Origin: Sindora glabra
Taxonomy: Eukaryota; Streptophyta; Magnoliopsida; Fabales; Fabaceae
Direction of reading: 5' to 3'
Assembly (NCBI GenBank): GCA_020226215.1
Contig: CM035227.1
Coordinates: 23,749,866 to 23,813,865 of the forward strand
DNA length: 64,000 bases
The translations under genes were made by a program, and so were the position numbers. Below the pieces are notes generated by a model. It worked only from the letters and a program-made list of their open reading frames with translations. It made no database searches and was not told where the DNA came from. This document shows positions 1 through 13,790 of the stretch, piece after piece. Position 1 is the stretch's first letter. Each line of letters starts with the position of its first letter.

Positions 1-560
1 ACATGCCCTACGAAGCAAGCGAAGATTATCTTATGCATGCTGTGGCCAGGTCTCATGAAATTGATCGAAGGCACGCAAAATTCCATTAGAAAGTTTGGAA
101 AATCCTTACGAAAGAAAGATGACTGCTCCACTTTTATGCTACGAGATTGCCTAAGTAATGTGGATCACAGAGTTATCATCGTATTTGGAACCAATCAGTG
201 AGATTTTGTTGATAATATTGGTTGACCAGATAAACTTGCACGAATCTGGTGCAGCCTGGGCCTAATCTCTACATACAATATTTATGATGAAGAAGGAAGC
301 TACGTATGAACCATATGAATCACTCCTGCTGGCGTCTTCGAGGCCTGGAATAGATTAGATCTCCGTTATGTTGATGTTGAGGCTTTGTCTCAATATGACA
401 TACGAATAAGCTGGGAAGTGTCCTAACGCAAGTGGTACACTCATAGATTAGAGGGCCCTATTATTGGGTAAATGACAATTTAATCAACGACCAAAGGGAC
501 CTCTTTTTGTTTTGCTGCTGCTGTTGCTATGTTGAAAATAATTGCTTCTTCTCACTCGCC
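1..560 (+). pseudogene. Degenerate coding-like fragment, unidentified
   Basis: This segment is richer in GC than the following kilobases and reads as broken coding sequence on the plus strand. One frame gives a stretch ending in VIIVFGTNQ, which resembles the beta-strand before sensor 1 of AAA+ ATPases. A later part gives GVFEAWNRLDLRYVDVEALS. Stops and frame changes interrupt it repeatedly, and it is cut by the window edge. I cannot assign a family: the AAA+ resemblance is one short motif and may be chance. A decayed gene or TE fragment is the likely nature. Confidence 0.25.
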
Positions 561-725
561 TAAGTTGCGGAAAGGTGACAGAGTTAGTTGTATTCCCCGT
601 AACTAAGTTATACGTATTTATTCAATTAAAAGGGAAATACATTTTTTATTATTATATATTAATGTTTATATGGATCAAACCCGTCTAAGATACAAAACAT
701 GCAATGGGAATTTTGGAGTACTTTT

Positions 726-1113
726 ACAAACATTACCTATCACATATATATCAATCAAGTACAGGTTAGTTTGTCGAATAATTTGACCCATTGATTTCTC
801 CCCAATCATGTATTAATATTTTTTCCGTTTATTATTTCTATTCTAATTTATTAATTCGACACTTAAAAATTAATTGTTAACAATTTCATTATTAAAAAAA
901 ATAAAATAATTTTAAACTTTACAAACATTACCTATCACATATATATCAATCAAGTACAGGTTAGTTTGTCGAATAATTTGACCCATTGATTTCTCCCCAA
1001 TCATGTATTAATATTTTTTCCGTTTATTATTTCTATTCTAATTTATTAATTCGACACTTAAAAATTAATTGTTAACAATTTCATTATTAAAAAAATAAAA
1101 TAATTTTAAACTT
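726..1113. repeat. Near-identical tandem duplication, 195-bp unit
   Basis: The unit starting ACAAACATTACC at 726 recurs at 921 and is almost identical throughout. The only difference I see is one A in a homopolymer near the end of the unit. Both copies end in the same ATTTTAAACTT sequence. The identity indicates a recent duplication in otherwise old, diverged AT-rich DNA. Confidence 0.9.
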
Positions 1114-2919
1114 AAGAAGAAAAAATTATAATATATTATTTATACAATAATATATTGATATATTATTAGATTTAATTATGTATCATATTTTTTAAAATTA
1201 AATTTATTACATTATATGGTAGTACACTAATACATTTTGAAATTTTCATTTAAGAAATAAAAGTAACATTAGAAATCGGATAGAATTTGAATGGAAAAAC
1301 GAAAAAGATATAAATTTTACGAGCTAATTGAATGAATTAATGAAATATCAAGAGAGAAAAGCAATAGTTCGTATTTGTTCAACTCCGTTGTGGGTATGTT
1401 CCAGCTTGGGATGATCTTTTTCAACTCCGTGAATGTGACAAATATTGTTTGATAATTTTTTTTTTTGCCATAAAACATTGTTTGATAATTACCACCATAC
1501 ACATGATAATACGATTATGGCTGACGCCATGGAAACAAAATTGATGTCATAACCGTTATTGTCAGTTAGAGACATTTACTTAAATTATTCGGTAGGTTGA
1601 TTCGGTAATAGGTCGGATGCGGTAAAATGAACATTTTACCGTTGGTAAGAATGATTGCTTCATTCGAGAGACCACATGTTGAGCTGCCGCGTATGTCCAC
1701 ATCTAATTGTTCGCAGCCTGTTTCTATCATCATTACCATCATCATCATCATCATTTTTTCTTTAATAAATCGATGGGGCTTAAATTTAGAAAGTGCAAAA
1801 TACAACTAAGTCCCTAATATATGGCTTGATGTCAAACAATCTCTTAAAATTTTAAACTCTCGTAAAATTTTAAGAAAAGTAAAATTATTAAATTTTCAAC
1901 TAAAAATAGAAAAAGATAAAGATGATGACTTTCTTTTATTATTTTTAATATAATAAAATTAAAGAAGTAATAAAAAAAATAAAAGAAGTACCAATTTAAT
2001 CTCCCTAAATGTAGTTTAATTGAATTTTAATAAATTTATTTTAAGATATTTATTTTTAATCAGTTATATTATTAATATATTATAGAATCAATTTTATTAT
2101 TAATAATTTATTTAATAAAATCATTCAAAAATTAATTAAATTCATATTAAAAATAGTTAGAAATAGTTATAAGTGATTTACATGCCTTTTTTGTTTTTAA
2201 AATTGAATTGCCAATATTTTTACCTTTTTGCAAACTTTACTAGAATTATTTATAGATTTTGAAATTTCAAAAAAATTATGTCACAGTAAGGCATATTTCA
2301 AAAAATTTATTTGTATTTTGATCCATAGAAGGCTATTTCTAATTGCTGTAAATTAGTAAAGGTATGCTAACTTATGTGTGGACTATTTCGTTAATGATAT
2401 AAATAATAAATGAAATATCATGTCATATCATTTTAATGATAAATGAAATATCATCCAGCATGTTTGATATTATATGGAGTGCAAATGAGTTGTTATGGAC
2501 GGTAGATATTAGATTTTCCAGCATCCATATGTGGCACAGGATGCCATACAGATCGAGCGACAGTTGTAACGGTTGATATTTAATGCTAAAATCCCTTGTG
2601 CAAAAATGTTCAAAAATCGAGCAACATCCATGGGATTATGGCCCAAATAGCTTGGTGAATTAGCCGAAAGTACAAGAAATGGGTGGTTTGGGCCAAATTA
2701 TCTTATCCTGAAAATGTTGGAGTAATATCACACTTGCAAGTGTATTTTAATAGAAAAATGTAATTAGATTACTAAATAAATAAATATATACATAATTTTG
2801 GGATTGAATGCAAGAAGATGATGAGAAAATTGTCAAAATACATGTTCTATCAATGTTCTCTTGTCTTAACTTCTTGCAAATGTTTGATTACAATGAATTT
2901 TTTAAAACTTTAAACATAA
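1114..2919. other. AT-rich intergenic DNA with an ATC microsatellite
   Basis: No supportable gene is present. Short open frames here are low-complexity. A (ATC)n microsatellite lies at about 1726-1754. A perfect 22-bp inverted repeat, CGGTAAAATG-AA-CATTTTACCG, lies at 1620-1641 in a slightly GC-richer patch (1560-1720). Confidence 0.7.
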
Positions 2920-3922
2920 GGGTAGCAATTTAGGTTGACAAGTCATATTCGAATTATGTTGAGGTATAGTCTCGATCTGTTTATCCTGGATCTAAACACA
3001 ATCCTTTCAATTATATGGATTGATATGATATGACTTGTCTAAGTTGAAATATTTATAATATGCTTGTACAAATTGTAACAGGATTTATTTAACTTGAACT
3101 CATTTATTAATTCATTTATGTTAGTTTTTCATTCTTATTTATTTAATAAATTTTAAATATTAAAAAATTACTTTTCATCTTATTTGAGCAAAAATAAATT
3201 TTTTAAAAAAATTAAAAGTTAATTTTTATCTAATATTTAATGAAAACCTTCCTTTATTTTTCTCTTATCTATCTCCCCCACTAGTTTATTTAAAATTTTT
3301 CATCAAATAAAGTTTGAAAATATATTTTATACATATAGATAGATTTTAATAACAAATTTACTACTCAATTGGAGAAAGGAAACTCACTAAATCTAAAAAA
3401 GAGTTGCATTGTTGTCTATGTTGCATTATCGTTGTTGTTTCATTATCATTGTTAAGGGATGTGAAAGATGAGTTGCTATGTTAGAACTTAGGTTTTTTTC
3501 TTTCTTTTTGTTACTTCTATTATATTTTCTTCTTAACATTTAGGTTATTTGTTTTAATTTTCTAGAAATTAGGACTTTTTCTTCTAGTTCATTAATATTT
3601 TTAGGTTTAAATTTTTATTTTTCTTCACTTTTTGCTTTCATACTTTTCATTTTTAAGGTTTTAGAGTATATTTCTTTAAAAATGTTTAGTTTAATTTTTT
3701 AAAGATTTTATTCTATATAAATTAATAATTAATAATCCTATTATTATATAATTTATTATTATAGGTTACATGAGTTACACAGGTTGAGTTAACTTAATTA
3801 ATAATATATACAATTTAAACAAGTTAAAACAGGTTAATCAAAATTTGACATAAAATTTATTCAAGTCAGATAGTCAATTTATTTATAACCTAAATCCAAT
3901 TATGCTTGATCCAAATTCATGT

Positions 3923-5707
3923 TGTTGGGTTTCAGATCATCATACGCAACGAAAAATTTAAAATTTTGATCTAAATTCTAATTAGGATCCATGTAAAAAA
4001 GCATAAATCAATGTTAGGATTTTATCCTTTGTGTGCTTGTATTCTTTTTAAACAAAAACTTTCAGAAATCGAGATGAATCACGAATCCAACGCTAGCCGA
4101 AAAATACAGCGTCTCTACGGTATCCACGCAGAGTGAACAAAGATTTTTCACCTTATATGAATCTGCTAAGATACGTCTCTCTATCAACGATTAAGATTGG
4201 TGTGTTTTCTGAGTAAATTTAAAATTTAATGGTAGCTAATGTATCATACAATGTGCTGTCTTTAAGTTCCTTTTATAGAACTAAGACAAACCACATTCCT
4301 AATCCTACTAGGATAATACTTCAAAAAATTCTAATCACACTTAATAACTATCACTCTATTCTTATCATGGAAAGAGCGAGGAGAGATAAGAATTATCTAT
4401 TATCCAATATTAGATAATAACATTATCTCATAATATAATTATCTAATATTAAAAAGGTATATAGTTATCTTATATTAGAAAATAATATTATTTTATAATA
4501 TAATTATCTATTATTTAATAACGTAATTATCTGATATTACTTTAAAGTAAAATAATATCATATAATATATCATATATATTACATGAAAATATATTATTAT
4601 TTTAATAATAAATATGAACGAAAATAAGCCTAATTAATTGAATTTTGATCCAACTAAAATTTAATTAATTATTATCTTATTTCTACTTCTTTTGTGTGAC
4701 CCTGTAGGTTTTTATTACGTTGTAATAGCTCATTTGTGGACTATAGACAGTGAACGATATCTAGCAATACATCACTATCACCTAAATAGTAAAAATATCT
4801 ATGACTCAATATTCACTTAATGTGTGAACAATACTTTACAATATAGTCCCTTTTGTAACGATATTCAAATCGAACTAAAGGTATGGAATGCATCATCCTC
4901 ATTGATGTTTAATATCTATGACTCAATATTTACGTAATGTGTGAATAATACTTTGCAACATAATCCCTTTTGTAATGATATCCAAATCGAACTAAAGATA
5001 TGGAATGCGTCATCCTCATTGATATTTAATTTATATTTTTTGATACTGAGTAGATTAACTTGAACAAATGATCAATATCTCATATTGATTCATTTGAGTA
5101 TGACCATATATTTCTTAATCTCACTCAATTAAGGGGCTTAAGGATATCACTCCTATTATATAATAGGAACAAAATTTTCATCTACATCACTCACATTCGT
5201 CTACATGATTCATGATACACCTAATCAACATCCTATAACATATCCCGATTAAAGGTGATAGAGAACGACATCAAAGTGTGTGACTCCTTACATAGGGAAC
5301 CGTAATGACTTCAAATCAAAGGACTATATGTATTGTGGTCACATGAGAATAACTAATGACACATAATAATCCATGTAGTTTTCTCATTGTGGGCTAGTCC
5401 AGCACATTTGTTCACTAACAATATACTCATGTATTGACTTGATATCACATATCTAGGATTCATAATCATCAGTCATTATACATACTACTCTCGATATATT
5501 ATTACTATCTATTTCGTAATAATACTTGATTAGGGGTATTTTAGGATTAGTAAAATTATTTTAGGGATAATTATTATATTAAGTTATAAATTGCATAGAA
5601 TAAAAAAATATTAAAATAAAATATAATAATTGAATTTTCTAAAATAAAAATATAATATATATTATTACAATCATCCCTATGATTAGCTTTTAGGACATAT
5701 ACCAACA
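3923..5707. mobile_element. Solo-LTR-like insertion, probably Copia type
   Basis: The block begins TGTTGGGT and ends ACCAACA, giving the TG...CA ends expected of an LTR with short inverted ends. It is flanked by CATGT (3918-3922) and CACGT (5708-5712), a 5-bp TSD with one C/T difference. There is no open reading frame and no second LTR in range, so a solo LTR of about 1.79 kb fits best. It contains an internal tandem duplication with a 117-bp period (4796-5029). Assignment to Copia is by general resemblance only. Confidence 0.55.
4796..5029. repeat. 117-bp tandem duplication inside the LTR-like block
   Basis: The sequence starting TATCTATGACTCAATATT at 4796 recurs at 4913 with scattered point differences. 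Both copies contain the shared segments CAAATCGAACTAAAG and CATCCTCATTGAT. Internal tandem repeats are common in plant LTR U3 regions. Confidence 0.85.
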
Positions 5708-5755
5708 CACGTAATTTGTGTCGTGTTATTATATTATGTTAAAAATTGTCACCCC

Positions 5756-8640
5756 TATTTAACCATACATGAAAAGTTAAAAAAAAGTAGGGTAATTTTT
5801 TGAAGTAACTTTTGATAAAGATTATATGTATTAGGGGCAAAGTAGGTCATTTGATTTATAGGTTCCTAAGAAAAATTTTCTATTTTTATTGTAATATTTA
5901 AATTTCAATGTTACTATTTTTTTATATTTGAATAAATCCATTATTTTTATATCATAGTTGAATGGATCTTAAAATTAAGGAAGTAATATTTTGATTTGTA
6001 AAAAAAAAAGAGGTTGTAAAACTCTAAATCTCAATACTATGACAAGGTTAGAATTTTTTTTTTATTTCCAATGGTTTAAAATTTTTTAACCTAACCTAAT
6101 TTAACCTGTTTATGAAATAAAATATGTTTAAATTAAAATTTTAGCTAGTTTTACAAAATAGCTAGGCTATTTCATTTGAAACATAGTGTATTGACCTACA
6201 AATTAACTCATATCTTTTATTTATGAAATTATAAAATATATTAATATATATAATATTTAAAAAAATTTGTATACATTTAAAAAAGTACAAAAAAGCTTTT
6301 AACATATTATCATTTGCTTAATTTTATACTATGTTATAATATTATATTATAAATATAATATAATTATTTAAATGATCGATTTATGATTATTATTATAATA
6401 TTTATATTTATTTTAAGATTAAATTAAATTTGAATTAAGCTGAAATTGGATTTTGAACTTTTCAGAGTTTTCAATGGTTATTAATTTTTATCGAGTCAAA
6501 TTTCAAAATTTACAACTTTCAATTGGGTTTAAATTTAAATATTAGCATTAGTTCAAACTCGAACAACTTTTTATGTTCATCAAGTTATACTCAATAAAAT
6601 CAAAATTAGATTTGGATTAACTCAATCCTACTTTTAATAATATTTTAATAGAATATTTACTATTAACTATAATTTTATATAAGTTAATAAGGTTAGTCAT
6701 GAAAATTTTATATATGAATGAGGTCGGTCTAAATTTTAAGCCTAAAACAAAATTATAGGTTATGGTAGGCCAATGTTTTTCTTAACGTGAAATGACTTAT
6801 TTTAAACGAAGCTTAACTCAATATAACCCCATTTTGACTCTAATATACACGATCATTTTTTATTTGATATTTGATTTGACATTAAGTTAAAATATTATAA
6901 TACAAATCATTCAATGTCTTGTTATAAATCTTGCAAAATGTTACATTTATATCAATTTTATCATAATCTTCCCTTCCTTTACTTTTTTATAATTTGGCAT
7001 TTGATTATTAAAATTATGTATTTTTTCAAAATATTTGCAATTTTTTATATAAATTACAATAAAGTTTAACATTTATACAATATGTAATCACTAAACTTAT
7101 ATAAAAACTTGCAAACATATATAGCATCCGCTACAAAAGTCATGCATATTTTTCATTACCAATATCACTTTCTTGTAAAAATATGCAATTAAGTCATATT
7201 CATATGCAATATATTTTATTCTTCATACATTTGCAAAACTTACATCATCACTTACGAATATAATGACATTCATTGTAGCGTTCATGTGTATTATTTTTAT
7301 TGTCAATGTCATCTTATGCAAATCTATTATAAAATCATACAATAAAATAATATTCTAACACAATATTTCTCATACTTCTGCGTAATTATTGAACACTTGA
7401 ACTCATGTCTCCATGTACAGATATAATAACATTTTTAAATAGCTATTGTGCATCGTAATTCTTGCAATGCATAGATACGACCCATAATTACATATAAATT
7501 TATTATAAAATTATGCGATAATGTTATAAAATCACACAAATTAAACTCATCCGAAAAATTGTACGAGGTAGTAGTACATAAAAATCATTCAAATTGCCAT
7601 CACCGAAAAATTGTAGAAGCCAGTATATAGACAGCCTCATTTCGAGGTTGTATTGTAGAATGACCCTAAAAAAATACTCAAGACCGAAACGTACTTTACA
7701 GAATAAACTGTGTAGTTCTTCAGCATCGTAAGTTATACTATTATGATTATATTTGAGAAAATACTATAAATATAAAAAATAAATTTCAAAATTGAGTTTT
7801 AAATTTTTTATATCAATTAAGTTAAATTTTATATATTTATTTTACCATTCTATATTTAATAATAATCATTAATTTCTATTTAAAATTTAATTTCAGATTA
7901 TATTTTCAGTGCATACCATATTATTGATATATTTGTGAGCAAACAAAATTTACTTCTAAATTTGGACTATTCAACTTAATCATAAATTAAAAACATTAAT
8001 CTATCAAAAGTCAAATGATTAAATATCTAATTTATTTTTATTAGACAAAAATTTGCCAACCCTCGCATGATCTTAGTATTCTGGGAAAGGACAAGAGGGA
8101 ATGAGATAAGGTGACTTCTACACCTGTGTACCACTGAATTCAATCGTTAAATTTTATTTATTTTGTATAATATTATACAGATGAATGAAATGAAATGGCA
8201 ACAATTGAATTTTAAGATGTACTAGTACATTATAGAATTTTCTTTGAGATAATTCATACAATATATTTATTTTTATTTTAAAAATTTTTGTTTCATTTTC
8301 AGGTTTTAATACTGTATCGAGTATTATATTTCTAAAAATTTAAATTATTGGAAGAAGGTTTGAAAATATTTTTTTATAATTCTTATAAGGATAAAAGATA
8401 TATAAAAGCCAGCGATAAAAAAATAAAATAATTTTAATTTATAATTGAAATAAGTGACTGGTCAATGTAACATAGAATTATATAAAATTAAATTTTATGA
8501 TAGCTCAATGATTTTAAAATTTATATTAATGTGATGATTTTAGAAATCATTTGATGAAATTATTTAATTATATTCATAAAAATTATAATTAAATAATTTT
8601 AATATAATAATTTAAAATTTATTATATTATTCATAATTTT
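5756..8640. other. AT-rich intergenic DNA
   Basis: I see no gene, RNA gene or clearly bounded repeat in this stretch. It is poly-A/T and TA-rich with frequent stops in all frames. Confidence 0.6.
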
Positions 8641-9110
8641 AAAATCCCTTAAGTATTGTATAAAATCTACGCTCACAAAAGAAAGAAAGTGAGAAGGAAA
8701 AGGATAGAAGTTATCCTTGTTAGAAACCCAAGCCCTAAAAAAATAGAAAATTGAGATGGAAGAAGAAACAAAGGAGATGGACCAGATGACATGGTCCCAA
8801 ATTTTGCAGACCTCAAGGCATCAGGAACAGCACACACACAGACTAGCCACATAGTACTGCTACGTATCAAATTAGAGTGGACCAAATCTCTTGTTATCCA
8901 TGCTGTTATCCATTAAAACATTGATAATAAAGCCAAACATGGAAACTGCAATCTGCAGCTCTGCCTGCCTGGGCTGCTTCTGCTTGTGACTCTCTTCTTC
9001 ATCTTCAACCATGTTAGCTTTATCCTCATTTATAACATCTCTATCTCTCACTAACCACCTGCGTACTCTCAATTAGTTCAGATGTCATGTCCCCTCTTCA
9101 AGTACAACAC
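8641..9110. other. GC-richer island with small ORFs on both strands
   Basis: This island stands out in base composition. On the minus strand an ATG at about 9012 opens a 46-codon frame beginning MVEDEEESHKQKQPRQAELQ and ending at 8872; it reads upstream without a stop to about 9072. On the plus strand an ATG at 8756 opens a 30-codon frame (MEEETKEMDQMTW...). I recognise neither. It could be a small gene, a lone exon or a decayed gene; the sequence alone does not decide. Confidence 0.25.
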
Positions 9111-10380
9111 AACGTAAATGTGGTTCCCAATATTGCCATTCATAATTTCATTCAACTTTATTGTTCTTGAGGACCTCAACTGACATAAACAAAAATATAA
9201 ACTACTCCGACCAAATGTTAAGACGGTAGGAAATTAATTATTTATTTAATTTTAAATATAAAAAGTATGATAAAAAAATAACGTCTTTTATTTTAATAAG
9301 AGAAACACTTTTTTCCATTATTATATATCATTGGGTGTCATAATTTTTTAATAAAGACATACGAATAACATAGATATTTGTTATAATGTTTCTAAAATTT
9401 TTCTAAACTTTCAAAGTTTGAAATAATATGATCAATTTTAAAATTATTTAATTATAATAATTTATTTTTAATAAATATAATTAAATAATTTTAATTTAAT
9501 AATTTTGAAATCATTATATTAATTCAAGTTTTAAAATTTTTAAAGCACTGTAGAATCGACCAATAACATATCACTTCTTCACTTCACCCGAACAAATAAA
9601 ATTTTTCAACTGAAGTCTTGTGATAAAATAAATAAAGCCTTTAATTCAATGCGGGCGTGTCGTTAATTTGCCATTGGAACAAGTGGTTCAAATGCAGACC
9701 CGGCAAATCCATAAAACGTTTTCGGATTTTCTACCTCTAATCTATAGTTTTAAATTTACATCCGGGAGACCGCTGTGGCACATCATTAATATAGATATAA
9801 TAATGTACTAATAAATTATTAAATTTAATTATTAATATATCAAGTTTGATTAAAAAACATGATATATGATCAAATTTAATGATACACTAATATATTATTG
9901 CATTAATGATACACGATGTGTCATCTCTCCTTTCCATGTATAATACTGATATTAATATTATTATCGCGTTATATTCTGTAATCACAACTTTATGCAATTC
10001 GTTCTGCTGTAAATATTTTTTTTTATATTTATCTCTAATTTTTTAATTTCAATTCAGTCGCACTCATAATTACAGTTTAAAATTATAATATTCCAATTTG
10101 ATTCGTGTTAAATTCAATTAAAGCCAACTTGATAAATTTGTAGTGATTAATATGTGAGAAAACTAGTTTGATGGGTTTATAATTTTGTATTTTTTTTGTA
10201 AATCTTATGATACTGAAATATAATTTGAAATAGCCATACAAATTAAAAAGAATAAAATATATATGTAAATTGTGAAATAGTATAATACAACTATAATCCA
10301 AATGAATCGGACAGAATTAGATTTTTAATTTTAATATAATCCAATATTAAAGTGAATTTTAATAGAAAATGATTCATGTA
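9111..10380. other. AT-rich intergenic DNA
   Basis: No supportable gene is seen. A short GC-richer patch around 9650-9780 has no recognisable coding or RNA feature. Confidence 0.55.
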
Positions 10381-10670
10381 ATTAACGATTTTGGGGGAAT
10401 GGTATCCTTCCATTAATTGGTCTCTCCTGCAGTAGGTGGGAAGTTGCTACGAAGTACTACAAGAGTGAAAAATATGGCCGTGTTGACGTTGGTGAGGGTT
10501 AATTAGTGCCCATTAAAACTCAAACCTCACAGTCTTAACAGCTTACCAGAAACTACAGCACACTGCTCCATGTAGACCTTCACCATTTAATGCGTCTCCC
10601 TGTATATTGCCACTAGGCCTCTGGAATGGAATCCCAGTTGGACGGATTCCCGTTTTTTAAAGTTTATTTG
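10381..10670. other. GC-richer island, possible old promoter or UTR
   Basis: About 290 bp of mixed-composition sequence lies in very AT-rich surroundings. It contains CCCTGTATATTGCC, a TATA-like element, near 10600. The longest frame starting with ATG (from about 10477, MAVLTLVRVN) is only ten codons. No coding region follows in either direction, so this may be the relic of a gene end or a conserved non-coding segment. Confidence 0.2.
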
Positions 10671-11389
10671 GATGGCTTCAAGGATATACAGTTAAAATTT
10701 GTGATAGATGCTTAACTCAACTATTTAAAATTTAATTTTTTTTTAATGCTGTAAAGAATATTATCCCTTAAAAAATTAAATATTTTTATTTTTATATGAT
10801 ATTTAATATATCAATATTTATATTTATATTTTTAATTTAAACAATAATTCAATAATAAAAATATTTAAATTCTTAAAAAATATAATTTTTCATACCATTA
10901 CAATTTTTTTAAATAAATTTATACATATCTGCATAAATCAACCTGCACGGTCCAATTCGTTTGACAGGCCTGATTTCTACCGTTCTTTTTCAACTTTTTA
11001 CATTAAATATGTCGTACACCCTTTTTTGTTTTGTTTTTTTTCTAAAATTTACGGTCTCAATGTTTCTTTTTACACTTTTTTTTTTCTACGCGACGTTTGA
11101 ATGAGAGAACTTAAGTGATTAAAAATAAAATTAAAATATTAATTAAATGTTTTACTTAATATTTAGTTTATGTGTATGAAATTTATTACTCTTATATCCT
11201 TTTTAACAAATTGCCCGTATGAATTTCTACCACCCCAATATATAAAGTACAAGATGCCTTGCTAGATTACTTAATGAAAAAAAAATTATTTTCGCACTGT
11301 TATCATTATTATTATGATTGCCATTAATATTGTCATCGTGTTCCCACTAACACCACCGTTCTTACTTTCATTACCGTTATTTTTACCGG

Positions 11390-11420
<31 letters not shown>

Positions 11421-13790
11421 GGAAATCACATATGCGGTGATTTTTCTTTCGTGAACTACAGCCTTCTTTTTTTAACTTTCCTTTAATTGATTCCATTCTC
11501 TTTCTATTTCCATAAATTAAACCAAACACTTCTTTAAGAAAAAAAATATTTCTATTTATCCATCATTTTGAAAAATTAAAAATCTATATTTTTTAATTTG
11601 GCCATGTCATCATAATAAATATTCCATAATCTTTTATATCAATTACTTTTTATTAAAATATTTTTTTAATGATAAGAGTAATTAAATCACTAAATATATA
11701 TACAAAAATTAAAAATTAAACTCTAAATATAAAAAAGGGTACAAAATTTTTAAGGAATATCAAATGTCACGTAAACTAAAAACTTTTGATTAAAAGGTAT
11801 TCTCTTTGTTTCTTTTTAACTATCATTTAAAAAACTTATTTATTTTTATTTGTCACTTTAGAAATTCAATGAAATATTAATTATTTATTTTCAATTTTAT
11901 CCTTCTTTGGAGTAAAAAAAATAGTGGAGAAATAATAAAATGAAAAATATTAACAAGAAAGATAAAGGATAATTTTGGAAGACAAAAATAATTTTTGATG
12001 TAACTAACATTATTTAATAACTTTATTAATCTCTAGACAATAATCTTAAATGATAAATATTATAAAAATAAAGGGTAAGAGAGTAAATTATTATTCTTTT
12101 TTACTTAAAATTAAAGTTATTTATTGCCTCTAAATCTTTGTACGTTCACCCTAAGTAGCAAATTAGTGACTGCTAATTAACTTTAATTTTTGAAAAAAAA
12201 ATTACGCTTCACTATTGTATCTTATATTGAAGTTAATTTATGTGTAAATTGGTTAAGCTTTTAATAGTTGAGAAGAGAAATAATAAAATGCATTCTTAAT
12301 TTTATAAATATAAATAGAAAAAGTAACAAATTAGAAGTAAATATTCATGTTGGAACTTCTATGCTTAGGAAATAGATTATAGAGTCCAACCAACAATTGA
12401 TTAATTCAATTATAGTAGATTGAGTTTTAAAATATTTTAAATTTAATAAAACATTAAATTCAATTCTTAAAAGCATTATTATCAAAAGGTTTTAGTCCGG
12501 TGATACCAATTCAATATAATTTAAACTAAATTAGTCATATATAATTTTCAACATATTATGCAAATAAATTGGCTTCGTTTGAATTAACTAATACAAGAAT
12601 GTGAGAGTTGTATGTGGGGAAGTAATATCCCTTCTAACTATTGAGTTTGGAAGACTAATGTATAACCATGTTAGGCAAATGCTACGGTAAAATATTATGA
12701 ATTTGTACAAATTTAACCGACAGATAAAAATTTAAAGAAAAGTTATTTTATGGAAGGTAATGATTTTTATCAAGAGATAAAAAATTATAAAATTATACCT
12801 TTGTAAAAAATAGATAGATAAAAGTACGAATCAAGTAATATCCTCGTACTAATTCTGTTGGTTTAGATTAATATGTATGGTGGTGAGCATTCACTTGAAT
12901 TAATACTCGATGTTTTGTTTTAAAGGATTCGTCTTCTCTTTACATTCGACTTCAATCCTAAATTATTATATGTATATATGTATTTTTTTTCTTAATGATA
13001 AAGGTGAAGAGTAGTGATTTGGGTTTGTATCTCGGATTCATATCATGTTAAAAATTAGTAATAATTTAAATAATTTTAATTTTAATTTGATCTAAATAAT
13101 AATTATGTTTTATCATATTAATCCACTTATCAATCATGTTGGGACAAATAAATCTATCTAACTTATTTAATAACTTCAATTATCAATTTTTAAAACATAA
13201 ATTTAGTTATTTTTATCATATTTAAATATTTATAATTTATTTATTAATTATTTGTCAAATAATATTATTAAAACTTTTATTTCATAGGAGAGTATTTATT
13301 TTTATTAAAATAATACATAGTATATAATATAAATTATATCATATATAATCATAATATATATTTTCATATATAAAATTATGATAAATTAATAAATTGATCC
13401 TTAAAATTGTAAAATATTAATAAAATAATTTTTAAATTATATAAAATTACACTTTCATTCCTTTCGTATAATAATTTAAAAACAAAATTATCAATATGAA
13501 TACATACGGAGGGGCAAAATTATTTGAATAAATCATTATTTATAGATAAAATTGTAATTTTATATAATTTATAAATTATTTTACTATCATTTTTTAATTT
13601 TAAAAATAAAATTATTAATTTGATCTAAAATTATATATATTTCTACAAGTTATATGAATTAGTCAAGTGAAGTCAACCCGAATAACTGTTGGCAAAAATC
13701 ATACGGGTCACAATAGATTATATGAATCAACCCAAATTTGTTGCAAATTTTATTTGTGTTAAATGAATCAAGTTGTTCATGATTCAAATT
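10671..13790. other. AT-rich intergenic DNA with an ATT microsatellite
   Basis: No gene is supported. A (ATT)n microsatellite occupies about 11392-11420. The 13650-13800 part resembles the interior of the TIR element at 2920-5755. Confidence 0.6.

Larger units (their letters stand above)
2920..5755. mobile_element. TIR element interrupted by a solo-LTR-like insertion
   Basis: The left end reads GGGTAGCAATTTAGG at 2920. The reverse complement of the right end, finishing at about 5755, reads GGGGTGACAATTTTTAA, so the two form an imperfect terminal inverted repeat. Without the inner insertion the element would be about 1.05 kb. It has no coding capacity. Related sequence (CAAATTCATGTAACTCATG and neighbours) lies at about 13650-13820. 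The superfamily is not settled and no clear TSD is visible. Confidence 0.45.

Noticed and set aside
8641..9110. microRNA precursor
   Set aside because: I compared the island with common plant miRNA sequences from memory (miR156, 160, 166, 167, 171, 172, 390, 396, 398, 408) and saw no match or clear hairpin.
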